NCBI GenBank assembly: GCA_028456385.1
Contig: JALNQF010000015.1
Location: 124,001-188,000 of the forward strand
DNA length: 64,000 nt
Source of the DNA: Ophiosphaerella korrae
Lineage: Eukaryota > Ascomycota > Dothideomycetes > Pleosporales > Phaeosphaeriaceae
Direction of reading: 5' to 3'
The notes beneath the pieces are model-generated. The model was not told where the DNA came from. It did no database searches and worked only from the letters and a program-made list of their open reading frames with translations. This document shows, piece after piece, positions 9,430-21,245 of this stretch. A program made the translations under genes and the position numbers. Numbering within the stretch: the stretch's first letter is position 1; each line of letters starts with the position of its first letter.

Positions 9430-11777
9430 GATGAGGGTTTAGGGAGGGTGTTGAGAGGAAGGAGAAAGTGCAGGAGAGGAGATGGAGAGGGCAGTGTAGG
9501 CAGCAGCTGGAGGGCGTCCAGGCCAGGCAGGAGGGTGGCGTGGTAAGGCGAGGGTGATGCGCGTGTGGACAGCTGCAGGTGCTTCAGAATCGATGGGGGG
9601 GTGGCCGGCGTACAGGGTTGCACAGCGGCAGCGGCAGACGTCGAGACGGTTATGCTGGCCTGTGCGGTGCGGTGCAGCGCAGTGCAGTGGAGTGAAGTGC
9701 AGCGTGCAGTGCCGTGAAGCGAGAGAAGGGGAGGAGGCAGACAAGAGAAAGAGGCAGAAGAGGCGGTGGTGGTGGTGATGGTGGTGGGAGCAAGGAGGGG
9801 GGCGGTAGAGGGAAGGTGGCACCAGATGGCGACAGCAGGAAAAGGAGGAGCTATGGACAACGGCTATCGTCTATCGCGGGCGACGTGGGATGGCTGTGGG
9901 ATGGCTGGTGGGATGGCTGGTGGTGCGTGTGCCGGGCGGCAGCAGCAGGAGCGACCAGACGAAGGCGGGCAAAAGAAAGGCGGAACAGCCAGGACGCACA
10001 GGACAGGAGGGCCCGCCGGAGACGGACGGGGCTTGGCTGGGGTGGCGATGGACGAGTGGTGGTGGTGGCAGCGGTGGTGGGCGCAGAGAGCGAGGAGAGG
10101 GCGCAGACGCAGACTACACGGCAAGAACAAAACTTGCGGGCCAGGGCAGGACGGTGCTTGGTGAATGCTGGTGAGGAGGAAGAAGAAGAAGAAGCTCAGG
10201 ACGGCCCTAGGCTTGTCTGGGCCGGGGCCAGCAGCGCCTGCTGCACTCGATCAGTCCAGCCAACCTCCAGCCGTGCCCGCCTGCAGTGCGCCAAACAGCA
10301 CCGACGCCGTGCTCCACCCTTCTGGACAGCGCCCGGCCCTCGGGGGCCCTATTCGCTACCGGCATCACGTCTCATCCGCCTAGCAGCATGCCTCTGTGCT
10401 TGACCACCGCGTCGCCCGTCGCATGGCTTTGTCGCTGCCAACCACCCTCCACGGCCCATGGCCCAGATGCACCGTCCCCCAGCCCCACTGCCTCCTAGGC
10501 GGCTGGCCCCGGCCATCACCACCGCTGCCAGCAGCCTAGCCTTGCATGCAGGGCACTATTTGCCGCGCCTGCGCCTCGCGACGCCTCGCGCGGTACCCTC
10601 TGTACCGTGCCCACAGTACAGCCCAGCACGGCACCCGGCACGGCACACAGCACAAAACACCATGCCACCATAAGAGGCCTGGCGCGCCTTCGCATACGCC
10701 TTCCTGCATGGCCTGCGCCCTCTGCACTTATACCACCGTGTCTCCTGCATCTGTCCAAAGTACTGCTGCCTACTGTCCATCTGCGTGCTACCATGTACTG
10801 TGTGCACAGTGTCCAATTCATCCCCGGGGAGCTCCTCATGGCCCGCGACAGCACACGCATCCGATGCCCCCCCTGCTGTCCTTCCCCAAGGCCCTGTGCC
10901 ACTCGTCGTGCTATCCCGAGCCGACGGCAATATTACACCAGCCGACTGTCTCCCCGGCAGCCGTTCGCCTGTTGGCAGAGGGAGCCCGCCCATCGTTGAT
11001 AGTTTTGCCTATACCCACCACATGTTGGTTCTAACCGCTCCAGTCACGATTGGCGAACGTGAACTGCCCACTTCGCCGAATACGTCGGCTCAAGCGCTGC
11101 AAGGTGGGGCTTGCTGCTGGATGAAGTGTCAAGCGTCCCAGGTCGACGGAATGCTCACTCGCTCCTTTTGGCACAGCGCCCCTGCACACCAAGCGCCCGC
11201 AGCAGTTTGCACGCACGTGTCAAGCCTCGACCATGCTAAATCTAGCCTGGCGACGCCCCCCCCCAATCCTTCTCCTGCCAAACGCTAAAACCCATTCCCA
11301 CATGCCACGCCGTCCCCAAAACCTTGTGCTGGTGTGTCTGTGTTTTGTTGTCGACGATTTTCACGGGGAGCGGGCCGTTGCGGTCTCACACCGTTCAACG
11401 CAATCCAGCCATTCATCCGGTCCACCCCGAGCCAATGCCACGCAGCCTTGCGGGGGCATGGTGAGACGGTCGGCCTGATGTTTTCTACCACATCGGCGTA
11501 CGAAGCCAAATAGGTATGCGAACCGATAGGAAATGCCCCTACATGCTGAGCATTGGTGGATTTTCGAGCAAGGCGTAACCAGGGCATGCATAATCCAAAT
11601 GCTCACCAAGTGGCAACTATAGCGCGCCAAACAATTCCCCTTTAGTCATGCAAACTCATGTGCAAACTGATATTCAGCCCACCCCCACAAACTTGGCCAA
11701 AACATAGTGCCATGCCATCTGAGTAATCCCTAAATCCTTCACTAACACCTTCTAATTTCTTACCGCCATCGAGATTC
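9430..11777. other. GC-rich, strand-asymmetric region upstream of ras2, then spacer
   Basis: From about 9430 to 10200 the plus strand is strikingly purine- and G-rich (GGT, GGA and GCAGTG runs), so the ras2 sense strand is C/T-rich. This is like the pyrimidine-rich leaders of highly expressed fungal genes. Numerous long overlapping frames occur on both strands but encode only low-complexity Arg/Gly/Pro/His sequence with no homology I recognise, so I treat them as spurious. The rest, to 11777, includes the 3' side of the CoA synthetase. I see no supported gene. Confidence 0.6.
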
Positions 11778-14120
11778 CTACAGCTTCGCCCGCGACTCGG
11801 TTGCTTTGTGCAAATATTTGCCCCTTACCTTGAAATACTCTCGAACCTTCTCTCGCGCCACATTCACCGCCTCCACGTCTTCGATTGTGCTCGGCACATT
11901 AACCCCCTTATCAAACTCGTCATGCGTTGCGTTTTCAATAAGATCCCTCAATACTCGTCTCAGCGTCTTGCCGCTCCTAGTCTTGGGGATCATCCCTTTG
12001 CCTTGGATCATACCCCCTAGTGATGCTATAGCACCGATTTGCTGACGTACCAGCTTTTGCACCTCACCAGCGAATTTATCATCTGGAATAGCTCCAGCAG
12101 GATGATCATGTGTTGATAGGGTAATAAACGCAAAAGGCAAGTGACCCTTCAGCGCATCAGGAATGCCGACCACGGCTGCCTCGGCGATAGAGGGATGTGT
12201 AGTGATTGCCTGTTCAATAGCGCCTAATGACGTTAGAAATGACTACTAAAATTAGGGAAACTTTACCTGTCGAGAAGCGATGGGCGGCGACGTTGATGAC
12301 ATCGTCTGCCCTTGACATGATCGAAATATAGCCCTCTCCATCTATCATCCCCGCGTCGCCAGTATCGACCCATTTCCCATCAAACCTCTTCAGGTAACCC
12401 CTATAAAAGCGTTCTTCATCCTCCCACAGTGTTGTAAAAGCAGTCGGCGCGAGCGGCATGCTCATGACTATGTTTCCCATCACGCCTCTCTTGACTTCCT
12501 TTCCTTCATCGTCAACAATGCGCACATCGAAACCCGGCATAGCCTTTCCAGCAGAGCCAGGCTTAATTGGAAGTGGACTCGTTCGTTGTGGGGACGAGAA
12601 GTCAAGACCAGCAGCAGCACTGAGGGCTACTCCGGAGATCGGAGAGCCAGATTCAGATGACCACCTGGACAAGTCAGCACAAGCCTATACAGATTACCAT
12701 AATCACGAATTACCAGTTGTCGACCACCAAAGCGCCGGGCGCACAGTATTTTGCGAGAAGCTTTTGATACATCTCAACAATACTTGGCTCACTTCTCTCA
12801 CCTGCTAAAAACAGCGCTCGGAGTGTGCTCAGCCCGCCAGTATTTCCCCTCTGCTCAAAACACTCGTTATCCCCATCATCTCTGCGAATAGCTCGCAAGG
12901 CAGTCGGTGCAGTGAACATCGTCGTGACCTTATACTCGTCAACAATGCGCCAGAATGTACTTGCGTCGGGAGTTCCGACTGGTTTGCCTTCGAATAGTAC
13001 AGTAGTTGCACCCATGAGAAGAGGGGCGTAGACGATATAGGAGTGCCCAACAACCCATCCTATGTCTGAGGCTGTGAACTGAACATCGCCTGGCCCATGG
13101 ATACCAAAGAGGTATTTCATCGAAAAAGTCAGGCCAACCGCATGGCCGCCCACGGAGCGTACTACGCCTTTGGGGAGTCCTGTTGTACCAGAAGTGTATA
13201 TGATGTACAGGCCATCCCCACTCTTCACTGACACTGCATTAGCCTTGAGTCCTCTATTTTTAGCACTCTTAACCAGCCGTTGCCAATTTCGTTGGCCATC
13301 CTCTTTGATGATTGGATCCCATCTGAGTTGGTCCCTCTGCCAGACAATGGTCTTGGCCGGTTTATGGCTACTCTTCTGGATCGCTTCTTCGATCATTGCC
13401 TTGTACCCAGCTGGCTTCTTTGCGCCCTCGATACCGCATGATGCCGTCATTATTGCTCTGGGCCGGCTTGCCTCAATCCTTTGCGCAAGAGCTGCCGGGG
13501 AAAAGCCACCAAACACCACGGTGTGGATACCACCGAGACGGGCAATGGCGAGCATGGCGAAAAGAGATGCTGGTATCTACAATAATTGATGTCAGCCGAG
13601 ATTACTTAGGAGAGTAAATATTCAAGCTTGGCAACGGATGGATGACCCTCGAGTAAGATAAACATACCCTAGACTACGTTAGCAACGTTTAGAAGGGGTC
13701 ATCTGTTGAATACAATAGTACGAACATTGGCATATAGATCAAAACAACGTCGCCTTTCTTCACTCCTTCTTCTCTCAGCACGCCAGCCAGCGTTTCGACC
13801 TCGACCAATAGCTGGTTGTATGTGTATCGCTCCTTTTGTTGTGTGACAGGACTGTCCCAGTATATTGCAATACTATTTCCATTTCCACTTGCAACATGGC
13901 GGTCCACGCAGTTGTATGCGGTGGAGATTTCGCCATCTTCGAACCAGCTCCAGTGATTGTGGGAAGCATTGCTCTTTTTCAAATGTTTGGTCGTCTTGTG
14001 GATGGCTTTTGATGGCTTCTTGTGCCAGTACACGTTCTCTGCTTGGCGGCTCCAGAATGTCTCCGGGTCAGATATTGAGGCCTTGTACACCTGGTCTTGT
14101 ATATGCTCTTGTTGTAACAT
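11778..14120 (-). CDS. Acetyl/propionyl-CoA synthetase, ACSS3-like, with a PTS1-like C-terminus
   Basis: AMP-forming acyl-CoA synthetase that activates a short-chain acid such as propionate or acetate. It has four exons: about 13722-14120, about 12714-13577, 12267-12664 and 11778-12223, about 700 aa. Motifs are IYTSGTTGLPKG (phosphate loop), DNW/WSSESGSP (join exact), DTGDAG and the C-terminal PKTRSGKTLRR carrying the catalytic lysine. The Acs N-terminal cap is present. The last three residues are AKL, a usable peroxisomal targeting signal. The first junction is uncertain. The expected IPASLF can be read just after the acceptor at 13577, but a run of five T puts it one base out of frame with the following FAMLAIARLGG. 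Either an unusual splice is used, or there is a one-base insertion. ATG 14180 is an alternative start. Confidence 0.85.
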
Positions 14121-15375
14121 GCTTGCTATGAAGTGGCAGCCACACCCGAGAATATCCGCGATTGTACTTTGGAATGTCACTTTTTTCCAACGATTAACGC
14201 GTCTTATCTCCGGCTCTTTCTCGCGACGGCGTGGTTACACGTCTATTTTCATTAGCCACATTCGTTTCAGTCAATTAGAACTTCTCGTCAAGAAAGCTGC
14301 AGTAGGAATTACCTAAGCACGGGTGGTTCAGTGTCCGGCTACCGTGGGCTTGGGAAAGTTGCAGGGTATTTTCAAAAGTTCCCACCTTGTGCATCCTCAT
14401 GATTTCTATGCCGGCTGAAGGGGAGATAATGCCGAGGGTGTCCAGGCGGCCGCTTGGGCGACGGCGCTAGCGCTTTGCGGGGAAGGGGCGGGCTGTCACT
14501 GCGGCTAGGATCATCATCATCAGTAATATGTGCGCTCATTGGACCTTTCGTACTTTTCTCTGTGGTGCATTGGAGTCTAGGCTTAATTTCGTGCATTGCT
14601 CCTAGCCTGTCTCCATTTGTGTATGGTCCTTAGCGGGATATGAAAGCTACCCCAGATTATGCCAATGTAACCTTCCACGCTTGACAAGAAATATGCTTGT
14701 CAATACCTACCCGGCTGGAAGGAAACAGTGCATGTGTGATGATCGTTGATGTGCACTTCTTTAGTAGATTGCGTCTACGCGAGACCATTGTAGCCAGGTG
14801 CCCTTGTGGTGGTGTGATGTTGTGGCAGTAGGTTTGGTACGTTGATCACCATGTATTGAATGGTAACAATCGTTTCAGTTTTCACTGTTCCCCTATGACG
14901 CTTAGTGTTCCGAGTTGTTGTTTTTTTTTTGCTCGGTTACTTATGTCTTGTTCTTAGATGGTTCTTGGTTTTCGCGTTGTGATGCATATCGGTATCATTT
15001 GGCACCGTACACTTAGAGCATCTTGGAAATGGCGATGACATGTTTGTTCGAATTATCTTAAATGTACATGATGTATTCTAACTCACTATTACATGCGCTA
15101 TTGTAAATTTTGTGTGTTTTTGCAATGTTGTTGTTGTGTGGTATTTTTTGAAATTCTGTGATGTTCTGTTGTAAATGTAAATATTGCAACTCACATTTTC
15201 ATATCGATGATAACATGATAGAAAACCAACAGCGCAAAAGGGGGCAAAATCCATAAATCTAGATCAGAGTAGGTGAAATTGCTATATCAAAATCCTTTGC
15301 GAATATTACAACGGCGATACACCTACTTTCCATATATGCTATTTGTGTAGATAACTGCGACACCACCATCTCAAT
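14121..15375. other. Intergenic, AT-rich toward the right
   Basis: No gene was recognised. A 75-codon minus-strand frame at 14372-14596 has no family features. The part from about 14850 to 15370 is AT-rich with T runs and probably holds the 3' UTR of the HAD gene. Confidence 0.5.
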
Positions 15376-16239
15376 CTAAACAGCCGCTACAACATCAATT
15401 CCAAGCTTCTCGGCCACAGTAACAAAACCCCTACTTTCATCTTTACTACTGATCCATAAGTCAACAAACCCTTCCTGTCTTGCACCCTCTACCATGTCTT
15501 CAGCCCAGTCCTCCTCACCTTCGCGCTCAACATAGATGGTCTGAAGACCATTCTCTTTGGCTGCCTTGAGATCGTTCAAGTGGGCAGCTACCATGGCACA
15601 CTCTTTGGGCAACAGACCCAGCTTTTCAACCGCGCCGAGATAGACCCTAGGAGCCGGCTTATAAGTGCCGAATAGCTCAGCAGAGAACAGGTGGGTAAAC
15701 GGAATACCACTGAATATGCGCAGATCTCCAAGAAGGCTTAAATTGCCGTTGGAAAGGGTACACGTATCTGTTTTGATTAATAAAGGATGGAGAATAGAGA
15801 GAAGAGACGCACGACACATCGTGTTTAGAAGAGCAACGCCGGCTACTGAATCTGCCCACGGATCTAGGCGATGCCAGATCAAACTGATCTCGCGCAGTTG
15901 CTCATCAGTCCACAGGCCCTCGATTTGCCATTCAGACATGAGTTTGACTAGTGAGGTGAGATGATGCTCATCTACCGAGACCCAAGGTATTTTAGGGTCT
16001 TGTGCCAGTTGACGGGTGAATTGCTTGTAGTTATTTCGCCATTGCTGAGCAAAGGTGCCCCAATGCTCCATGGTCATATCCGAGGCCTTCATCCTGACGT
16101 GGGATGCTAGCGAAGCAGTTGCTGCGTTGAGCGAGGCATGTGATTGGGTGTGCAGCTCGCGAACAACGGTACTGCGCCAATCGACACAAGTACCGAAGAC
16201 ATCGAAGAAGAGCGCTCGTGGGACAGGAGTAAGAGTCAT
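15376..16239 (-). CDS. HAD-superfamily hydrolase, haloacid dehalogenase type II-like
   Basis: Member of the haloacid dehalogenase superfamily resembling L-2-haloacid dehalogenases. The nucleophile motif FFDVFGTCVDW is near residue 10, followed by an alpha-helical cap, then TLSNGNLSLL (motif II), YKPAP with the conserved Lys (motif III) and HLNDLKAAKENG (motif IV region). The frame is open throughout, but 15768-15812 looks like a 45-bp in-frame intron: it starts gtgcgt, ends aaaacag, has an internal ttaat, and its removal gives LLNTMC/HTCTLSNGN, which matches the family spacing. Spliced length is 272 aa. I chose the ATG at 16239 (MTLTPVP); 16257 is possible. Fungal members are common and their substrates are mostly unknown, so the dehalogenase name is by family only. 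Confidence 0.88.
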   Translation of the reverse strand: MTLTPVPRALFFDVFGTCVDWRSTVVRELHTQSHASLNAATASLASHVRMKASDMTMEHWGTFAQQWRNNYKQFTRQLAQDPKIPWVSVDEHHLTSLVKLMSEWQIEGLWTDEQLREISLIWHRLDPWADSVAGVALLNTMCRASLLSILHPLLIKTDTCTLSNGNLSLLGDLRIFSGIPFTHLFSAELFGTYKPAPRVYLGAVEKLGLLPKECAMVAAHLNDLKAAKENGLQTIYVEREGEEDWAEDMVEGARQEGFVDLWISSKDESRGFVTVAEKLGIDVVAAV

Positions 16240-16610
16240 AATTGCGACAGTAAACAAGTGTATCTAGCTAGTGGTATTGAGACTGGGGATGGCAAGTCGT
16301 TATAATCCATCAAGACCGATATGAGAGGCGGATGCGTCAGACGAGAGCCGGAACTACAATCGACCGGAAAAGCTGCATATGCGAATGGCAACATGTGACA
16401 CAAACAAGGCATATGCAGAGTCACGAACAGGAATAGAGTTAAGGAATTATGGTATCATTCCATGAAAACAAGCCGAATGCAGCTGTTGTGACCGTGAACT
16501 CCAGAGCCTACTATACAAGGCTATGACCCCTAACCATCCCGCCGAGCACCAAAGCCTGCCGTAAAGTGAGGCGGCAGAAGTCGTAACATGAAAACCGTGA
16601 AGAAAAGCGC
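16240..16610. other. Spacer between HAD hydrolase start and histone H4 stop
   Basis: No gene seen. It should hold the promoter of the HAD gene and the 3' UTR of histone H4. Confidence 0.5.
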
Positions 16611-16978
<368 letters not shown>

Positions 16979-17477
16979 GTTGATGAGTGTGGGTGGGGGG
17001 TGTTTGAGTGTAAGTTGGTAGTGGTGATGGTAGATTGTGGTGTTGAGGCTGATGGGAAAGTCTGGATGTGGGCTGGGTGATGGGTGTATTTGAGGCGAGC
17101 AGGCGCGTGCGCACGTCGCGTTGGATCACACCAGATCAACGCAGCAACGCACGGGCGCGCTCTTCAGATCAACAACCGTGCCCGTTTCCTGTTTGGGCGG
17201 CGGAGGCTAGTGAGAGCGAGCCAATGGGCGCGCCCGTACTCACTCGACAAGTTTGACGTTGCCCGTTGCTTCCCCAGCCAAAGTTTGCCTTTGATGTTCC
17301 TGCTGATTCTGAGCGCGCTTTTAGTTTGATTTTCCACACTGACCGCTCGCCCCCCCGTTTCTTAAATACCACGCCCGCCCGCCCCTCTCCATCTCTCATC
17401 CACCACACAGCCCCATCCACTCATCCACACTACTGCATCACATCCTCATCACAACAACCACTGCACCATCAACCAAG
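16979..17477. promoter_or_regulatory. Bidirectional histone H4/H3 promoter
   Basis: This is the intergenic region between divergent H4 and H3. It contains a CCAAT box at 17221-17225, a TATA-like taaata at 17363-17368 placed for H3, and a 9-bp direct repeat cagatcaac at 17132-17140 and 17165-17173. A CT-rich leader precedes the H3 ATG. Coordinated expression is inferred from the arrangement; the repeat is only a candidate histone element. Confidence 0.75.
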
Positions 17478-18024
17478 ATGGCCCGTACCAAGCAAACTGC
17501 CCGTAAGTCCTGCCTCGTGCTTGTGCAGTGCTCGCATCGCACTGCGCTGCATCCTCCCGTCGTCGCACCGTCATTAACGCCACACAGGCAAGTCCACTGG
17601 TGGCAAGGCCCCCCGTAAGCAGCTCGCTTCCAAGGCTGCCCGCAAGTCTGCACCATCTACCGGTGGTGTCAAGAAGCCCCATCGTTATAAGCCTGGTACC
17701 GTCGCTCTTCGTGAGATCCGTCGCTACCAGAAGTCGACTGAGCTCCTCATCCGCAAGCTGCCCTTCCAGCGTCTTGTTCGTGAGATCGCCCAGGACTTCA
17801 AGTCGGACCTGCGCTTCCAGTCTTCTGCCATCGGTGCTCTCCAGGAGTCCGTCGAGGCCTACCTCGTCTCTCTCTTCGAGGACACCAATCTATGCGCCAT
17901 CCACGCTAAGCGTGTCACCATTCGTACGTCTTCACTCAACATCATCTCCATGACCACCACTAACAGCTCTACAGAATCCAAGGACATCCAGCTTGCTCGT
18001 CGTCTCCGTGGTGAGCGCGGTTAA
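17478..18024 (+). CDS. Histone H3
   Basis: Core histone H3. Three exons at 17478-17502, 17588-17923 and 17975-18024 give 136 aa, the normal size. The tail [14 protein letters not shown] and the [11 protein letters not shown] segment with Lys27 and Lys36 are intact, and the protein ends RRLRGERG. The first intron splits the Arg codon at position 9 (counting the initiator Met) as C/GC, the same kind of split seen in the H4 gene. The second intron splits a Gln codon near residue 121 (VTI/QSKD). The sequence is the canonical replication-type H3, not CenH3. Confidence 0.98.
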
Positions 18025-18486
18025 GCCCCTCATTTCTTGAAAGACTCAACATGACAACATTCGAGTCAACGATGGTTCTTTGGGGTTCGGTCTAGGCGTT
18101 GCGGTTAATCATGGTTTACGGTTTTCAACCTTTTATGGGTGCATCAGAAGATGCTGAGCATGTAGTATATCGGCCAGTCGGTGAAGGTCGTTGAATGATA
18201 TCCAATGAATCGACTGATTCACACTTCAACTATCGTGTCATCATCTTGTGATGTATATTTCGCGCACGTCTCCAACTTTATTTTCAATACTGACCGCGAC
18301 GCGTCTACTTGGCTAAATAATGAACGACGAATCTACTGGCTCCTAAAGTCGTGACCCACCGGTAAACCCCTGTCTATGGCGCCCTTGGTCGCGACCATGA
18401 GAACCCCGCTTGATACCGAGGTGGTTGCCCTATTCGGTGATATGTTTTACAAGAGCTCGACTTGAAGGATTAACTTACAATTCACA
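18025..18486. other. Histone H3 3' flank and next promoter
   Basis: No gene seen. It probably contains the polyadenylated 3' UTR of H3 and the promoter of the AhpC/TSA-like gene. Confidence 0.5.
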
Positions 18487-19126
18487 ATGACCTGGCAAAG
18501 CGAGTTCTGGTCATGGATGCCACCGTCGACTCTGAAGCTGGGAACCACACCAGCGGTCGGTCAAAAGGCTCCCTCAACGCACAAACTTAGCTTCCCTGCG
18601 CAGACTGGGAGGCCCACCATCGTGAGCTTTCTCAGGCACTGTGGTTGCCCATGTATGTTGAAGCACTGCATTCTATTTGTAAACATATATTTATTCACTT
18701 ATAGTCGCCGAAAAGACGTTCCTCAAGCTACGCGCTATGGCTCCAACACATCCAGACATTCAATTCATAGTCATCTCCCACAGTGACCAAACCTCTACTG
18801 ACGGATGGCTTGCTGCACTTCCAGATTCATCAAAGAACAGCCAGCCAAATCTTCAAGTCATTGTAGATGCTGACCGAGAGTTATATGCAGCATGGGGCCT
18901 GGGCACATCGAGCTTCTGGCACATTCTAGGCAGCATTCCTAGCGCGTCAAGATTGGACAAGGAAGAGGGGATCAAAGTACGCTCGACTGAAAGTGGAAAC
19001 AGGTGGCAGACGGCAGGCAATTTTGCGGTAGATGTGCAAGGGACAGTGAAGTGGAGCAGGAGGGATGAGAAGGCGGATGATATGCCAGACTTCAGAGAGG
19101 GTGTGAATGCCTTGTTGACAGAGTGA
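18487..19126 (+). CDS. AhpC/TSA-type thioredoxin-fold protein
   Basis: Thioredoxin-like protein of the fungal AhpC/TSA antioxidant family, putatively a peroxiredoxin-like redox protein. Exon 1 is 18487-18652 and exon 2 18705-19126, giving 195 aa. The splice creates RHCGCP/FAEKTFLKL, the family active-site region. It has a C-x-C in place of the usual CPFC, since the residue after Phe is Ala. Downstream come FIVISHSD and VDADRELYAAWGLG, both typical of the fold. The C-terminus has GNFAVDVQGTVKW. Enzyme activity has not been shown for most fungal members, so the antioxidant role is inference. It reads in the same direction as EXO5, 146 bp upstream of it. Confidence 0.85.
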
Positions 19127-19272
19127 GTTATCTAAAAAATCGAACAGTTTATGTATTTGAATTTCAAACTCTCCCTCATTGGTGAAGCGATTTTTCCATC
19201 GACTCATGACCTTACGAGGGGACGCGAAAGCGCGCCAGCACCCACCACGCGTCGAGCCCTCGCCACTCCAAC

Positions 19273-20957
19273 ATGAACTCCCCACAACTTAAAGATGATA
19301 TGACGCTGCATAGTACAGAGCCAATAGAGCCAATAAAGCCAACGAGCGAATATGGTTCTGATATCGATTTATGTTCCATTAATGCCTCGAGCGACTACGG
19401 TTCAGATATTGGCCTGGATGATATTGACGAAGATATAATCCTCGCTGAGGTGCTAGACACAATTCAGGAAGCCAAGGTGACGGAAAAGAGTGCGGTGATA
19501 CCCAGCATCGAATTCGAAGAAGGGGAACTCGAAGACGAGGAGCAGGATGTGGATGGTTTTGTGCAGATTCACCGGCCTCCGCTCCTGCGAGTGGCAAAGG
19601 GCGGGCACGGCATTCAGAGTTCGCCGCCACGAGAAAATCGGACGTTGGACGTCGAGTACGACCAAAGATCACGCCAGGCGTGGAGTGGTGCGTCAACACT
19701 CGAATCATTGCAAGCATGCGTAATATCAGAACTGACGACTAATAGCACCTAGTCCCTACTGAAGACACTTCCGCGCGACAGCGCCCTCGACGCGCGCAAC
19801 AACCACCTGTAACTCCCGAGGCAGTCCCAGTTGCAGAAAATGACACTCGCCCACCCCTCGAGCGCTTTCGCACTAAGCCCAAGAAGCCACTTTCCGTTAC
19901 AGACCTTGTCTCGCCGGCATGGTGCGAGTTGCAGTACCTCTATACCCTCAGCAGATTTGGGCGCAAGCCACGGACGCAGGCGATGCGCAATGGTTCCAAA
20001 ATACACAAAAGGCTCGAGGATGAGGTGCACACCACAGTCCCCGTGCGAGTGCAGAGCAGCGAAGACAGGTTTGGCCTGCGCATGTGGAACGCCATCTCGG
20101 GCCTGAGGTGTTTGCACGAGTCAGGCCTCACACGGGAACTCGAAGTCTGGGGCGTGATACAAGGACAGGTTGTGAATGGCATCATCGATGAATTATCCCA
20201 TGCATGTCCAGACCCGGTCTATGAAGAGCAGGTAGAAAGAGCACTAGCTGAGATCAGCGGTGGCATCATCCCCCTCCCATCAGGCCAAATGAGCATTTCC
20301 CGGGCTTTTGCAAATACCAGCTCACAGAACGGCGAGAGCGCTTGGGCAGGAAGCCTGGAACCTGATCGACAAGTCTACCTCGCCGACATAAAGACGCGCT
20401 CTGTTCCCTCAAAGCCTACTGGGGCTTCGTTACGACCTACATGGATGCAATTAATGCTCTATCGAAAGCTACTCGAATCTCTGTCCCTCAACACCGTAGA
20501 TGCGGAAACAGTATTTGCACGATATGGCGTCAAGCCACTAGAGCCCTTCTCCTCTACCTTCTTGGAGGAAATCGGTGGCCCTGAGCCTGGCAGCGAAGCC
20601 GCAAACTACCCAAACCTGCTCTCTCTCTGGGCTCTCCTCGTAACCGAAGTACAAGTCACAATTCCACCGGCTAGTCTCTCCCCCATCCTCCGCGCCGAGT
20701 TCCGCTACTCAATGACCGGAGATGTAATTGGCAGCGAGCTTACCGTATATAAAGCCAATACTATTGACGAGTACATCGCAGAGGAAATGGCGTGGTGGAA
20801 AGGAGATAGAGAAGCCAAGGGTGTTGAAGTCGAAGAGGCATTCAAGTGCAGAATATGTGATTTTGCAGATGTTTGTAGTTGGAGGAAGATGAAGGTCGAG
20901 GAGGCGACTGAAAAAAGCCGACTTAGGAGGTTAGCTAGGGAGAGGAGCGCGGTCTAG
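19273..20957 (+). CDS. EXO5: Exonuclease V (Exo5/Dem1) Fe-S nuclease
   Basis: Single-strand DNA exonuclease of the PD-(D/E)XK superfamily with a 4Fe-4S cluster. Yeast Exo5 maintains mitochondrial DNA, while fission yeast and human proteins act in the nucleus. Exon 1 is 19273-19687, the intron 19688-19752 (branch-like actaat) and exon 2 19753-20957, giving 539 aa. The acidic N-terminal 135 residues are variable. The core begins VTDLVSPAWCELQY, with the first cluster cysteine, then GSKIHKRLEDEVH, GIIDEL and YLADIKTRS (catalytic acidic residues and Lys). The last three cysteines are in CRICDFADVC near the C-terminus. I see no clear mitochondrial presequence. Confidence 0.92.
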
Positions 20958-21245
20958 AAGATCTGCAAAGGTGGGAGGACCGAAAGTTTTTGTCTATCTG
21001 CGTGCATGTACAATGTTTTATGAGTTATGCTTGGAGGACATGAATTGGACAGGTATATAACATTATAGGGCAGGCGGGCTTCTTGCGCGATACCAGATCA
21101 TTCATATATATGGCATTGGCTGTTTATATAGTACAGAGTTTTTGCGAGTTAGATTCCAATGCATATCATCGTCATGCTGATCTGATACAACATCAGACAA
21201 CCCCTCCATCTGCCGCTTGCACATGTACACGCCTTTCACACCTCC

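Noticed and set aside
9700..11290. Many long overlapping frames on both strands upstream of ras2
   Set aside because: They encode low-complexity Arg/Gly/His/Pro sequence, overlap each other in several frames and are explained by high GC content and few AT-rich stop codons.
18490..20957. Functional coupling between the AhpC/TSA-like gene and EXO5
   Set aside because: They are close and in the same direction, but fungal genes are usually transcribed separately and no shared pathway is apparent.
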